Of a stretch of 64,000 nt of DNA, positions 21,541-29,775 are shown piece by piece. Position 1 is the stretch's first letter. Each line of letters starts with the position of its first letter. Under the pieces are notes generated by a model, which made no database searches, was not told the origin of the DNA, and saw only the letters and a program-made list of their open reading frames with translations. Made by a program: the position numbers and the translations under genes. The DNA lies in contig JANYET010000014.1 of assembly GCA_025359785.1 (NCBI GenBank), forward strand, positions 172,636 to 236,635, in the 5' to 3' direction. This DNA is from Alphaproteobacteria bacterium (GTDB lineage Bacteria; Pseudomonadota; Alphaproteobacteria; Caulobacterales; Caulobacteraceae).

Positions 21541-22431
21541 GTGTTCGATAATCTCACATTCGGCGCCCTGCCCTCGCTTAACGCGCTCCGCGCCTTCGAG
21601 GCCATGGCGCGGACCGGCCGGGCGACGCTTGCCGCCGAGGAACTGAACGTCACCCACTCGGCGGTCAGCCGGCAGGTCAAGGCGCTGGAAGCCGCGCTGG
21701 GCGTGCGGCTGTTCCAGGGACCCAAGCACCGGCTGACCCTCACCCCGGCCGGCCAGGACCTGCTGCCCGCGCTGACCGGCGCCTTCGATGAGATCGCCAC
21801 CGCCGTTCGCCGCCTGAAAAGCGACGGCGAGGACCTGCATCTGGCGGTCAACGCCAGCCTGGCGGTGAAGTGGCTGATCCCGCGCATGGGCGACTTCTCG
21901 GCGCGCCATCCGGAAATCCGGCTGCATCTGGAAGAACTCCCGTCGCAGGCCACGGCCCACCGCGGCGCCCAGGCGGTGGTGCGGATCGCGCCGGCCAGCC
22001 GCCTGACCGAGCCCCTGGTCACCGCCTTCGCCCAGAACCACACCGGCCCGGTGATGACGCCGGCGCTCGCCAAGCGCTTCGCCGCCGATCCGCTGGCCGC
22101 GCCGCGGCTGGGCTCGCAGTCCCATCCGCAGGGCTGGGCGATCTGGGCGGCGGTGGCGGGATTTGAGCTGTCGCCGGCGCCCGAGCAGCCCTTCGCCCAT
22201 GTCCACTATGCCCTGGACGCCGCCTTGGCCGGCCTGGGCGTCGCGATCATGTCCTGGCCGCTGGTGGCCGACGAGATCGCCGAGGGCCGTCTGATCGCGC
22301 CGTTCGGATTCCGCCGCGCGGAGAGCGCGTTCGCGCTCATCGCCGCGCCGGGCGCGGAGAGCCGGTCGCTGGCGACGTTCCGGAGGTGGCTGGTTGCGCA
22401 TGGTGCGAAGACGCCCGCGCCGCCCGCATAA
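21541..22431 (+). CDS. LysR-type transcriptional regulator (GcvA-like)
   Basis: A LysR-family regulator. The N-terminal winged helix-turn-helix is PSLNALRAFEAMARTGRATLAAEELNVTHSAVSRQVKALE, resembling the GcvA subgroup; a periplasmic-binding-like effector domain follows from about residue 90. I chose GTG 21541 (296 residues), which begins just before the conserved helix. ATG 21496 adds 15 residues but would leave only 8 bases to the divergent MFS gene. LysR proteins typically control the divergent neighbour and themselves from the shared intergenic region. Confidence 0.85.
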   Translation: MFDNLTFGALPSLNALRAFEAMARTGRATLAAEELNVTHSAVSRQVKALEAALGVRLFQGPKHRLTLTPAGQDLLPALTGAFDEIATAVRRLKSDGEDLHLAVNASLAVKWLIPRMGDFSARHPEIRLHLEELPSQATAHRGAQAVVRIAPASRLTEPLVTAFAQNHTGPVMTPALAKRFAADPLAAPRLGSQSHPQGWAIWAAVAGFELSPAPEQPFAHVHYALDAALAGLGVAIMSWPLVADEIAEGRLIAPFGFRRAESAFALIAAPGAESRSLATFRRWLVAHGAKTPAPPA

Positions 22432-22489
22432 TTCCAAAAACTCTCGTCATGGCCGGGCTTGTCCCGACCATGACGATCAAACGGGGGGA

Positions 22490-23203
22490 CTAGCCCCGCC
22501 CCTTGAACCCCGTCGCCACGAGATAAAGCTCCGAGCTGTCCGACCGGCTGGCCTTGGGCTTCACGGTTTTGACGCTGGCGAAATGACGCTTCAGGGTGGC
22601 GATCACTTCGGCGGTCTCGCCGCCCTGGAAGGCCTTGGCGATGAAGGCGCCGCCGGGTTTCAGGACCTCGATGGTGAACTCGACGCCGGCCTCGATCAGG
22701 CCGACGATGCGCAGGTGGTCGGTCTGGCGGTGGCCCACGGTGTTGGGCGCGATGTCCGACATCACCAGGTCCGGCGGCCCGCCCAGCAGGCGGATCAGCT
22801 CGGGCCCGCACGCCGGATCGGTGAAATCCATCTCCAGGATGATGGCCGGCGACAGCGGATCGACCGGCAGCAGGTCGACGCCGACGATGTTGGTCACGCC
22901 GCGCTCCAGCGCCACCTGTGTCCAGCCGCCGGGCGCGGCCCCCAGGTCCACGACACGCGCGCCGGGCCGCAGCAGGCGCAGCTTGTCGTCGAGTTCGGTC
23001 AGCTTGTAGGCGGCTCGGCTGCGATAGCCGTGGGCCCGGGCCTTGGCGGCGAACGGATCGTTGATCTGCCGCGACAGCCAGGCCTGCTGCGACGGCGTGC
23101 GCTTCCAGGCGGTCTTCAGGCGTTCGGGCACGACCCGTCCGGCCTCGGTGCCGCCGGTGGGCGGCTTGACCATGCGCTTGCGGGGCGGTGGCTCGTCACT
23201 CAT
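22490..23203 (-). CDS. rlmE: 23S rRNA 2'-O-methyltransferase RlmE (FtsJ)
   Basis: Methylates U2552 in the 23S A-loop (E. coli numbering). It has 237 residues. Motif I is VVDLGAAPGGWTQVA, the acidic motif is VMSDIAPNTVGH, and the FtsJ K-D-K-E tetrad context includes SRAAYKL and the C-terminal SSELYLVATGFKG. ATG 23203 overlaps the ppx stop by 4 bases. The longer in-frame reading into ppx is rejected. Confidence 0.96.
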   Translation of the reverse strand: MSDEPPPRKRMVKPPTGGTEAGRVVPERLKTAWKRTPSQQAWLSRQINDPFAAKARAHGYRSRAAYKLTELDDKLRLLRPGARVVDLGAAPGGWTQVALERGVTNIVGVDLLPVDPLSPAIILEMDFTDPACGPELIRLLGGPPDLVMSDIAPNTVGHRQTDHLRIVGLIEAGVEFTIEVLKPGGAFIAKAFQGGETAEVIATLKRHFASVKTVKPKASRSDSSELYLVATGFKGRG

Positions 23204-24300
23204 GCGACGATCTCCGGTGACGCGGCCGAGGCGCCCGCGCGCCGGCCCCTGCGCCGCCGCCGATGCCGCCCGCCGCGCTCGGCCATCAGCGACAGCAGAA
23301 TACCTTCGCGCAGGCCCCGGTCGGCGACCCGAACGCGGCTGCAGGGCCAAAGCTCCTGTACCGCCTGCAGGATGGCCGCGCCCGCCAGCACGAGGTCCGC
23401 GCGGTCCGGCCCGATGCACGGCTGCTGGGCCCGTTCGGCGGCGCTCAGGGTCAGCAATCGGCCGGCGGCCGCGTCACAGTCGTCTCGGGTCATCCAGATG
23501 CCGTCCACCTGGTTCCGATCGTAGCGCGGCAGGTCCAGATGCAGGCCCGCCAGGCTGGTGATCGCCCCCGACGTACCGATCAGATGGGCGCGGTCGGCGT
23601 CGAACACCTCGCGCAGGCCGTCGGCGCGCTTGAAGGCGGCGATCTCGGTCTTGACGGTGTCGACCATCGCCCGGAACCAGGTCTCTGTGGCGGTTTCGCC
23701 CTCGGGGAAGCGCTCGGCCAGGGTAACGACCCCGATCGGAACGGAAAGCCAGGCGCGGAGCGGCGGCATGCCGGTCGGCGGCGCACCCTTCAGCTCGACC
23801 CAGGACAGTTCCGTCGAGCCCCCGCCGACATCGACCACCAAGGCGGCGTCGGCCGTGCGGTCGATCAAATTCAGGCAGCCTGCGACCGACAGCCGGGCTT
23901 CCTCCTGCGGCGGAATGATCTGCAGCCGCAGCCCGGTTTCCGCGAACACCTGCTCGATGAAGGCCGGGCCGTTGTCGGCCATGCGGCAGGCCTGGGTGGC
24001 GATGGCGCGCAGGCGCAGCACCTTGCGGCGGCGCAGCTTCTCGGCGCTGATCTTCAAGGCCGCCATGGCGCGGTCCATGGCCGCGTCTGACAGCCGCCCT
24101 GAAGCCGTCAGCCCCTCGCCCAGCCGCACGATCCGCGAAAAGGCCTCGACCACGCGAAAGCCGCTCTGGCCCTGGGGCGTGGCGATCAGCAGGCGGCAAT
24201 TGTTGGTGCCCAGGTCCAGCGCGCCATAGCAGGCGGGCTCGATCACAGGCTTCTCCCGGCCGCGCGGAGCGGCTGCGGGCGCGCTCGGCGCCTCGGTCAT
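23200..24300 (-). CDS. Ppx/GppA family phosphatase
   Basis: A member of the exopolyphosphatase/guanosine pentaphosphatase family (ASKHA fold), 366 residues from ATG 24300 or 384 from ATG 24354. The phosphate-binding motif YGALDLGTNNCRLL begins about residue 25, and VVDVGGGSTELSW is the second. GTSGAITSLAGLHL supports the family. It lacks the large C-terminal HD domain of E. coli Ppx. It probably hydrolyses polyphosphate or pppGpp. It is translationally coupled to rlmE by a 4-base overlap. Confidence 0.9.
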   Translation of the reverse strand: MTEAPSAPAAAPRGREKPVIEPACYGALDLGTNNCRLLIATPQGQSGFRVVEAFSRIVRLGEGLTASGRLSDAAMDRAMAALKISAEKLRRRKVLRLRAIATQACRMADNGPAFIEQVFAETGLRLQIIPPQEEARLSVAGCLNLIDRTADAALVVDVGGGSTELSWVELKGAPPTGMPPLRAWLSVPIGVVTLAERFPEGETATETWFRAMVDTVKTEIAAFKRADGLREVFDADRAHLIGTSGAITSLAGLHLDLPRYDRNQVDGIWMTRDDCDAAAGRLLTLSAAERAQQPCIGPDRADLVLAGAAILQAVQELWPCSRVRVADRGLREGILLSLMAERGGRHRRRRRGRRAGASAASPEIVA

Positions 24301-24395
24301 GGACTGGTATCCGTCCTTCGCAGGCGCAGGCCGAACTGGCGCGCCCCATTTCACGGCCAGCTTAGCAAGCCCGTTCGCCTCTCGGAAGGCTTAGC

Positions 24396-24424
24396 CTTGA
24401 ATGCTGAGTTCTGGACGCTACGTT
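24396..24424 (+). promoter_or_regulatory. Candidate heat-shock-type promoter for hspQ
   Basis: CTTGAA at 24396-24401, a 16-base spacer and CTACGTT at 24418-24424 lie 39 bases before the hspQ ATG. CTTGAA fits the -35 of sigma-32 promoters; the -10 is only a partial match. Confidence 0.35.
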
Positions 24425-24462
24425 CACGTTCCGGTCAGGAGACCTTTGGTAGATTCGGCCCC

Positions 24463-24792
24463 ATGGACATGCACAGCGCCAAATACGCCATCGGCCAGGT
24501 TGTACGTCACCGCGTCTATCCGTTTCGCGGCGTGATCTTCGACGTCGATCCGACCTTCTCGAACACCGAGGAATACTGGCTGTCGATCCCGGAGAATATC
24601 CGGCCGCACAAGGACCAGCCGTTCTACCACCTGCTCGCCGAGAACGATGACTCCAGCTATGTCGCCTATGTCTCCGAGCAGAACCTGCTGCCGGACGACA
24701 CCGGCCAGCCGGTCGGCCACCCGCAGGCCGCGATGCTGTTCGAGTCGTTCCGCGAGGGGCAATACAAGCTGCGGCCACGGATCAGCCACTAG
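24463..24792 (+). CDS. hspQ: Heat shock protein HspQ
   Basis: A 109-residue HspQ-family protein. In enterobacteria HspQ is a small heat-shock protein that influences Lon protease and DnaA stability. The conserved core KYAIGQVVRHRVYPFRGVI is followed by NTEEYWLSIP and by QPFYHLLAEND, all HspQ hallmarks. I chose ATG 24463 rather than the longer in-frame start, because the family begins near here. It is transcribed divergently from ppx. A possible sigma-32-like promoter lies upstream. Confidence 0.94.
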   Translation: MDMHSAKYAIGQVVRHRVYPFRGVIFDVDPTFSNTEEYWLSIPENIRPHKDQPFYHLLAENDDSSYVAYVSEQNLLPDDTGQPVGHPQAAMLFESFREGQYKLRPRISH

Positions 24793-24978
24793 GCAGTCAG
24801 AGCCTCGCCGCCACCGCGTCGACGAAAGGTCCTTCTCCCCGCTTGGGACCGTTGGCAATTCGCGGATCGGGGCCGGTCAGGCCAGAAGTTGATTGCTCCC
24901 GGGCCAGCGGAAGGATGAGAGTATCCGCGAGATGGCTTGGACCTGTCGCACCGGCAGGCCTGCCATGGAGGTGCCCTG

Positions 24979-26328
24979 ATGAATGCGCCGTTGAAATCTC
25001 CCGCTGCCGCGCCCTGGCACCTGCAAGGCAATTGGGCGCCCGTGCTCGACGAGATCGATGTCGGCCCGTTGGTGGTGCGGGGGCATATCCCGCCGCAACT
25101 TCACGGTGACTACGTCCGCGCTGGGATGAACCCGCGCTCCGGCCAAAGCCAGCACTGGTTCGCCGGAAACGGCATGCTCCACTCGGTTCAGCTGAATGAC
25201 GGCCAAGCCCGCTACAGGAACAGGTTCGTGCGGACGCCCTACTACGAGGGCGACATGAACATGATGTCCGGCATGTTCGATCCTGCGGCGTCGCCGGCCA
25301 ACACGAACATCATCCGGCATGCGGGGCGTTGGTTGGCCCTTGAGGAAGCGCACTGGCCCTGGGAAGTCGACCGTGACCTCAACACCCTCGGCGCCCATGA
25401 TTTCGGTGGCCGGCTTGGCGGATCGATGACCGCCCATCCGCGGGTCTGCCCCGTGACAGGGGAGCTCCTGTTCTTTGGGTATCAGCTCGCGAAGCCACCC
25501 TTCCTCACCTACTACCGCGCCGACTCAGCCGGCAACCTGGTCGAGGCTCAGGCGATCGAGCTTCCCAACCCCGTGATGATGCATGATTGGAACGTCACCC
25601 GGAACCATGTGGTGTTCATGGATTTGCCGGTCGTCTTCGATCTCAAGGCCGCCATGCGGGGCGAGCCTCCGCTGGCGTTCCGCCCGGAGGCCGGCGCCCG
25701 GCTGGGGGTCATGAAACGCAACGACGCCGGCGGCCAGGTGCGCTGGTTCGAAATCGACCCGTGCTACGTCTTCCACCCCGTAAACGCCTACGAGCAGGGC
25801 GACACGCTGGTGCTTCACGTCTGCCGCCAGGATCAGGCGATGGCGGGGGGATTCGAGGAAATCTATGGCGGAGACCGCACGCTCGGCCGGCTTTGGCGTT
25901 GGACCATCGACCTGGCGGCCGGGACCGTGCGGGAAGACCAGATCGATGACGCCGCGGCCGATTTTCCACGGATCCATGACGACCTCGTGGGCCTGCCCGC
26001 CCGCTGGGCCTACATGGCGAGCCTGAACGCCCAGGCGCCCAGCCTGACCCTCGGTCAGCGCCTCTACAAGTACGACCTTGCGACCGGCGCGCGGCTGACC
26101 CGCGATTTTGGCCCCAACAGCCATCTGGGAGAGCCGATCTTCATCCCGCGCGACGGGGCGTCAGACGAAGACGATGGCTGGATCCTCGCGCTGTCCCATG
26201 ACGAGTCGCAGGATCAATCGGCCCTCGTGATCCTGAACGCGCAGGATTTTACCGGCGAACCGGAAGCGGAGATCCTGATGCCCCGCCGCATCCCCTATGG
26301 CGCCCATGGCAATTGGATGCCGCGTTAG
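24979..26328 (+). CDS. Carotenoid oxygenase family protein
   Basis: A 449-residue carotenoid cleavage/lignostilbene dioxygenase-type enzyme with a seven-bladed propeller. The four iron-binding His residues can be placed at His153 (TAHPR), His202 (MHDWNVT), His266 (FHPVNAYE) and His443 (AHGNW). Members cleave conjugated double bonds in carotenoids, retinoids or stilbenes. ATG 24979 has GGAGGT eight bases upstream. It is convergent with the TPR gene, with a 4-base overlap. No carotenoid biosynthesis genes are nearby, so the substrate remains open. Confidence 0.93.
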   Translation: MNAPLKSPAAAPWHLQGNWAPVLDEIDVGPLVVRGHIPPQLHGDYVRAGMNPRSGQSQHWFAGNGMLHSVQLNDGQARYRNRFVRTPYYEGDMNMMSGMFDPAASPANTNIIRHAGRWLALEEAHWPWEVDRDLNTLGAHDFGGRLGGSMTAHPRVCPVTGELLFFGYQLAKPPFLTYYRADSAGNLVEAQAIELPNPVMMHDWNVTRNHVVFMDLPVVFDLKAAMRGEPPLAFRPEAGARLGVMKRNDAGGQVRWFEIDPCYVFHPVNAYEQGDTLVLHVCRQDQAMAGGFEEIYGGDRTLGRLWRWTIDLAAGTVREDQIDDAAADFPRIHDDLVGLPARWAYMASLNAQAPSLTLGQRLYKYDLATGARLTRDFGPNSHLGEPIFIPRDGASDEDDGWILALSHDESQDQSALVILNAQDFTGEPEAEILMPRRIPYGAHGNWMPR

Positions 26329-27209
26329 GACCCGACCGACGGATCGAGCCTGCGGGCCTGCGCCTTGTCGGCGTCGCCGCCTGGCCCATCGCCCAGGCTG
26401 GCGCGGATTTCGCCGCGGGCCTGCCAGGACGCGGCGTTGCGCGCATCGGCCTTGAGCGCGGCGTCGTAGAAGTCGCGGGCCAGCAGGAGGTCGCCGAGCT
26501 GGCGGTAGCAGTCACCCTTGGCGGCGAGCGACATCGGGTCGCCGGGGGTCAGCCGCAGCACGGCGTTGAGATCGCGCAGGGCGGCGTCGTAGCGGCCCAG
26601 CTGGCGGTAGGCGACGGCCCGGTTGAACAGCACCACATCGTCTTTCGGATGCGCGGCCAGCGCCTTGGTGAAGTCGGCCAGCGCCAGGTCGGGCTTCAGC
26701 GTCGCCAGGTAGAAGTCGCCGCGGGCGTTTAGCGCGACGCTGCTGTCGGGATCGATGGCCAGGGCGGCGTTGAAGTCGGCGAGCGCGGCGGGCGCCCGCT
26801 TGCCAACCCGTTGCGCCACCCAGCTGTGGCCGCGCGCCGCCAGGGCCTCCACATCGCGCGGGTTCTGCGACAGGGCGCGGTTGAAATCCTGGCGACCGTC
26901 GTCGAAGCGGCCCTGGCGGACCAGCAGCCGGCCCCGGTCGACTAGCGCGCGGCGGGTGTCGCCAGGGCCCTTCACCGCGTGATCGTATTGCGCCATGGCG
27001 CCGGCGGGATCGCCGAGCGACTCCAGCGTCTCGCCCAGCTGGGCGCGAAGGTCGGCGCGGTCGGGGGCGGCCTGTAGCTGGACGCGCAGGGCCGCGGCGA
27101 TCTGGCGCGGATCCGTGACGCTGGCCGCGTGCGCCGCGCTCGCTGGAGCAAGCGTGGCTAGCGCGAGCCCGGCCCAGCCGGCGACGAAGAGGCTTCGCAC
27201 CGAGGTCAT
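26325..27209 (-). CDS. Exported TPR-repeat protein
   Basis: A 294-residue protein with a signal peptide (cleavage near residue 28, AHA-A) followed by about six tetratricopeptide repeats to the C-terminus, with visible units such as ALADFNAALAIDPDS and ALRDLNAVLRLTPGD. TPR solenoids scaffold protein interactions; no enzyme domain is present. Its ATG overlaps the stop of the upstream M16 peptidase by 4 bases, so it may act with that peptidase in the periplasm. This partnership is inferred. Confidence 0.85.
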   Translation of the reverse strand: MTSVRSLFVAGWAGLALATLAPASAAHAASVTDPRQIAAALRVQLQAAPDRADLRAQLGETLESLGDPAGAMAQYDHAVKGPGDTRRALVDRGRLLVRQGRFDDGRQDFNRALSQNPRDVEALAARGHSWVAQRVGKRAPAALADFNAALAIDPDSSVALNARGDFYLATLKPDLALADFTKALAAHPKDDVVLFNRAVAYRQLGRYDAALRDLNAVLRLTPGDPMSLAAKGDCYRQLGDLLLARDFYDAALKADARNAASWQARGEIRASLGDGPGGDADKAQARRLDPSVGS

Positions 27210-28669
27210 GGCGTCATCAGAGCGGCGCGCACAGCGTCTTGCGCCAGCGGCTGCGGCGAGCTCACCGGGGCGAGCGGACCCCAGCCGGACCAGTCGCGGT
27301 TGAAGGCCGCCTTCACGGTCGCCGGCTGGGTGTCGTCCATCAGGACGTCGAAGGCCCGCAGGCCCTCTCGAGGCGCGAGCCGCGCCAGCCGGTCCAGGAC
27401 GCGATTGAGCACCTCCGAGGCCCGTTGGCTGGAGGCCGGGCCGCCGCTGGCGATGGCGTTGCGCACCGAGGCGCGCACCGCCTGCATCCCCGAATCCAGC
27501 TCGTCCTCGCTCGGCCCCTCCGCCGCGAAACGCCGCAGCACCTCCTGGATCATGCCGAGGGCGCGGACCTCCTGGCCTGGATTGGGAATGATCCCGACGC
27601 AGGTCTTCAGCGAATCCGGCCGCATCTCGTCGCTGATCGTCGCCTCGACGAAGGGGGCGTCCTTGCGCGAGCGGGTGACATTGATCCGCTCCTGCAGGAT
27701 CGCTTCCCACAGGCCGCGCAGCAGCAGGGTGTGGAGGCGGTCTTCCGGGCTCGCGTCCGGATCGGGGCCGGCGATCCGGCAGAGGCCGGCGATGGCCGGC
27801 AGGCGCGGGTCGGTGAGCGCCAGGGCGTCCGGCCCGCGCGGCGCGGCCGGACCGCCTCGGGACGCACGCAACCCCGCCGAACCGCGCGGCGTCCAGTCGC
27901 CGAAAGCCGCCGTCACCTTCTGCTCCAGCACGTCGATGGGCAGGTCGCCGACCAGCACCACCGCGGCGTTGTCTGGCCGATACCAGCGGTCATAGAATCT
28001 CGTAAGCCGCGCGGGCGTGATGGCTTTCAGGCTCTCCGGCGTCCCCAGCGGGCCGCGGGCGTTGGAGCGCAGGTCGCCGTCCACGAAGACGTCCATCCGC
28101 GCCCGCAGCGTACGCAGGATGTCGGCCGAGCGGGCGGCGCGCTCGGCCTCCAGGCTGTTGCGCTCCTGGGCGAGGGCGGCGTCGGTGAAGGTCAGGCCGT
28201 CAGCGACGTCGCGCAGCCATTTGGCCCCGGTGTCCAGTTCGCTGGCGTCCGTGCTCGGCAGGTCGAGCTCGTAGACGGTCTGGCGAAGGTCGCTGGAGGC
28301 GTTGCGGTCGCGCGCGAAGGTCACGTGCAGCGGCGCGAGGATCAGGTCGAGCTGGTGGCCGGGGAAGGCGCGCGAGGCGTCGAACGCCAGATGCTCGATC
28401 ATGTGCGCCGCGCCGCGCTCCTCGTCGGTCTCGTCATAGCTGCCGACGCCGATCCCGAGCCTGAGCGACACGCCGCCCCGAGGCGTCGCGTTGCGCTGCA
28501 CCGCATAGCGCAGGCCATTCGGCAGCACGCCGTAACGGATCGCCGGGTCCCAGCGCAGCAGGGCGGGATCGGCGGCGACGCCAAGGGCGGCCGGCTGGGC
28601 TGCGGCTGCGCCGGCGACGAGCCCGGCGACCACCGCCAGGGCTGCGCAAAGATATCGGGGTGAACGCAA
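27206..28669 (-). CDS. M16 family metallopeptidase, single-module
   Basis: A 487-residue exported (signal peptide, residues 1-24) insulinase-family protein. The inverted zinc motif HxxEH is present as HMIEH in the N-terminal lobe, with the downstream Glu in ERNSLEAERAA. The second lobe is degenerate, as usual for two-lobe half-M16 proteins. The start is a TTG at 28669 preceded by GAGAGG. The overlapping TPR gene suggests a coupled envelope function. The larger M16 protein at 52685-55582 is a separate two-module type. Confidence 0.88.
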   Translation of the reverse strand: MRSPRYLCAALAVVAGLVAGAAAAQPAALGVAADPALLRWDPAIRYGVLPNGLRYAVQRNATPRGGVSLRLGIGVGSYDETDEERGAAHMIEHLAFDASRAFPGHQLDLILAPLHVTFARDRNASSDLRQTVYELDLPSTDASELDTGAKWLRDVADGLTFTDAALAQERNSLEAERAARSADILRTLRARMDVFVDGDLRSNARGPLGTPESLKAITPARLTRFYDRWYRPDNAAVVLVGDLPIDVLEQKVTAAFGDWTPRGSAGLRASRGGPAAPRGPDALALTDPRLPAIAGLCRIAGPDPDASPEDRLHTLLLRGLWEAILQERINVTRSRKDAPFVEATISDEMRPDSLKTCVGIIPNPGQEVRALGMIQEVLRRFAAEGPSEDELDSGMQAVRASVRNAIASGGPASSQRASEVLNRVLDRLARLAPREGLRAFDVLMDDTQPATVKAAFNRDWSGWGPLAPVSSPQPLAQDAVRAALMTP

Positions 28670-28905
28670 TCGGACCTCTCGCCCTCCCCCTCCCCAGGCT
28701 CAAGCGATGGGGTTCAAGCGACGGGGCTCAGGGGTGTGGCTTAGTCTGGATGCGTCCGCGGTGGCAATTGCGAGGCGCCAGGTGGCCCAGCTTTGGGCGA
28801 ATTATGCGCCGCCGCGCGGCTCCGCGGACGATCCTGTCGCGAGGGTGCGCTCAGGCGGCCAACTCAGAACGGAACTTCCCCGCGAATGCGGCCATTCTCG
28901 CGGCT

Positions 28906-29775
28906 ATGAGCGCAGATGGCTTTACCAACGGCCCGCCGCCGGGGGCCCGGGACGACTGGACCATCGACCAGGGCTGGGCTGGCTACACGGCGGCCGAGCA
29001 CCAGGTCTGGATCACGCTGTATGAGCGTCAGGCGGCCCTGCTCGACGGCCGCGCCTGCGCGCCGTTCCTGAAGGGCCTGGAGGCGCTCGACCTGCACCGC
29101 TCCGGCATCCCGGACTTCGCGCGGATCAACGTCGAGCTGAACCGACTCACCGGCTGGAGCGTGGTGGCCGTCCCGGGGCTCGTGCCGGACGCGGTGTTCT
29201 TCGACCACCTGGCCAATCGCCGCTTCCCCGCCGGGCGGTTCATCCGCAAACCGGACGAGCTAGACTACCTGGAAGAGCCGGACATCTTCCACGATGTCTT
29301 CGGCCACGTGCCCATGCTCACCGATCCGGTGTTCGCGGACTACATGCAGGAATATGGCAAGGGGGGCCTCAGGGCGATGCAGCGCGGGCAGCTCGCCCAC
29401 CTCGCCCGCCTCTACTGGTACACCGTGGAATTCGGCCTGCTGCAGACCCCGGACGGCGTGCGGATCTATGGCGCCGGCATCGTTTCCAGCCGGGCCGAGT
29501 CGATTTTCGCGCTCGAAGATCCCTCGCCCAACCGTCTGGGCTTCGACCTGGAGCGGCTGATGCGCACGCCCTACCGGATCGACGACTTCCAGCAGGTCTA
29601 TTTCGTGGTTCCGTCGCTGCAGGACCTGCTCGACGCGACGCTGCAGGATTTCGCGCCGATCTACGACCGGCTGGCGCGGGCCATCGACATCCCCATCGCC
29701 GCGATCCTGCCGACTGACCTTGTGATCACCGACGGCACTCAGGCCTACGCGGTAGCCCGGCCGGTCGCTCAGTAG
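28906..29775 (+). CDS. phhA: Phenylalanine 4-monooxygenase
   Basis: Hydroxylates phenylalanine to tyrosine with tetrahydropterin and iron. The 289 residues are close to the short bacterial form, without a regulatory ACT domain. Iron ligands His129 and His134 (HDVFGHV) and Glu175 (YWYTVEFG) are intact. The ATG at 28906 gives the expected family N-terminus. The stop overlaps the convergent tamB stop by 7 bases. No pterin carbinolamine dehydratase (phhB) is adjacent. Confidence 0.96.
   Translation: MSADGFTNGPPPGARDDWTIDQGWAGYTAAEHQVWITLYERQAALLDGRACAPFLKGLEALDLHRSGIPDFARINVELNRLTGWSVVAVPGLVPDAVFFDHLANRRFPAGRFIRKPDELDYLEEPDIFHDVFGHVPMLTDPVFADYMQEYGKGGLRAMQRGQLAHLARLYWYTVEFGLLQTPDGVRIYGAGIVSSRAESIFALEDPSPNRLGFDLERLMRTPYRIDDFQQVYFVVPSLQDLLDATLQDFAPIYDRLARAIDIPIAAILPTDLVITDGTQAYAVARPVAQ

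Noticed and set aside
27239..28663. Plus-strand open frame opposite the M16 peptidase
   Set aside because: Shadow frame without recognisable protein features.
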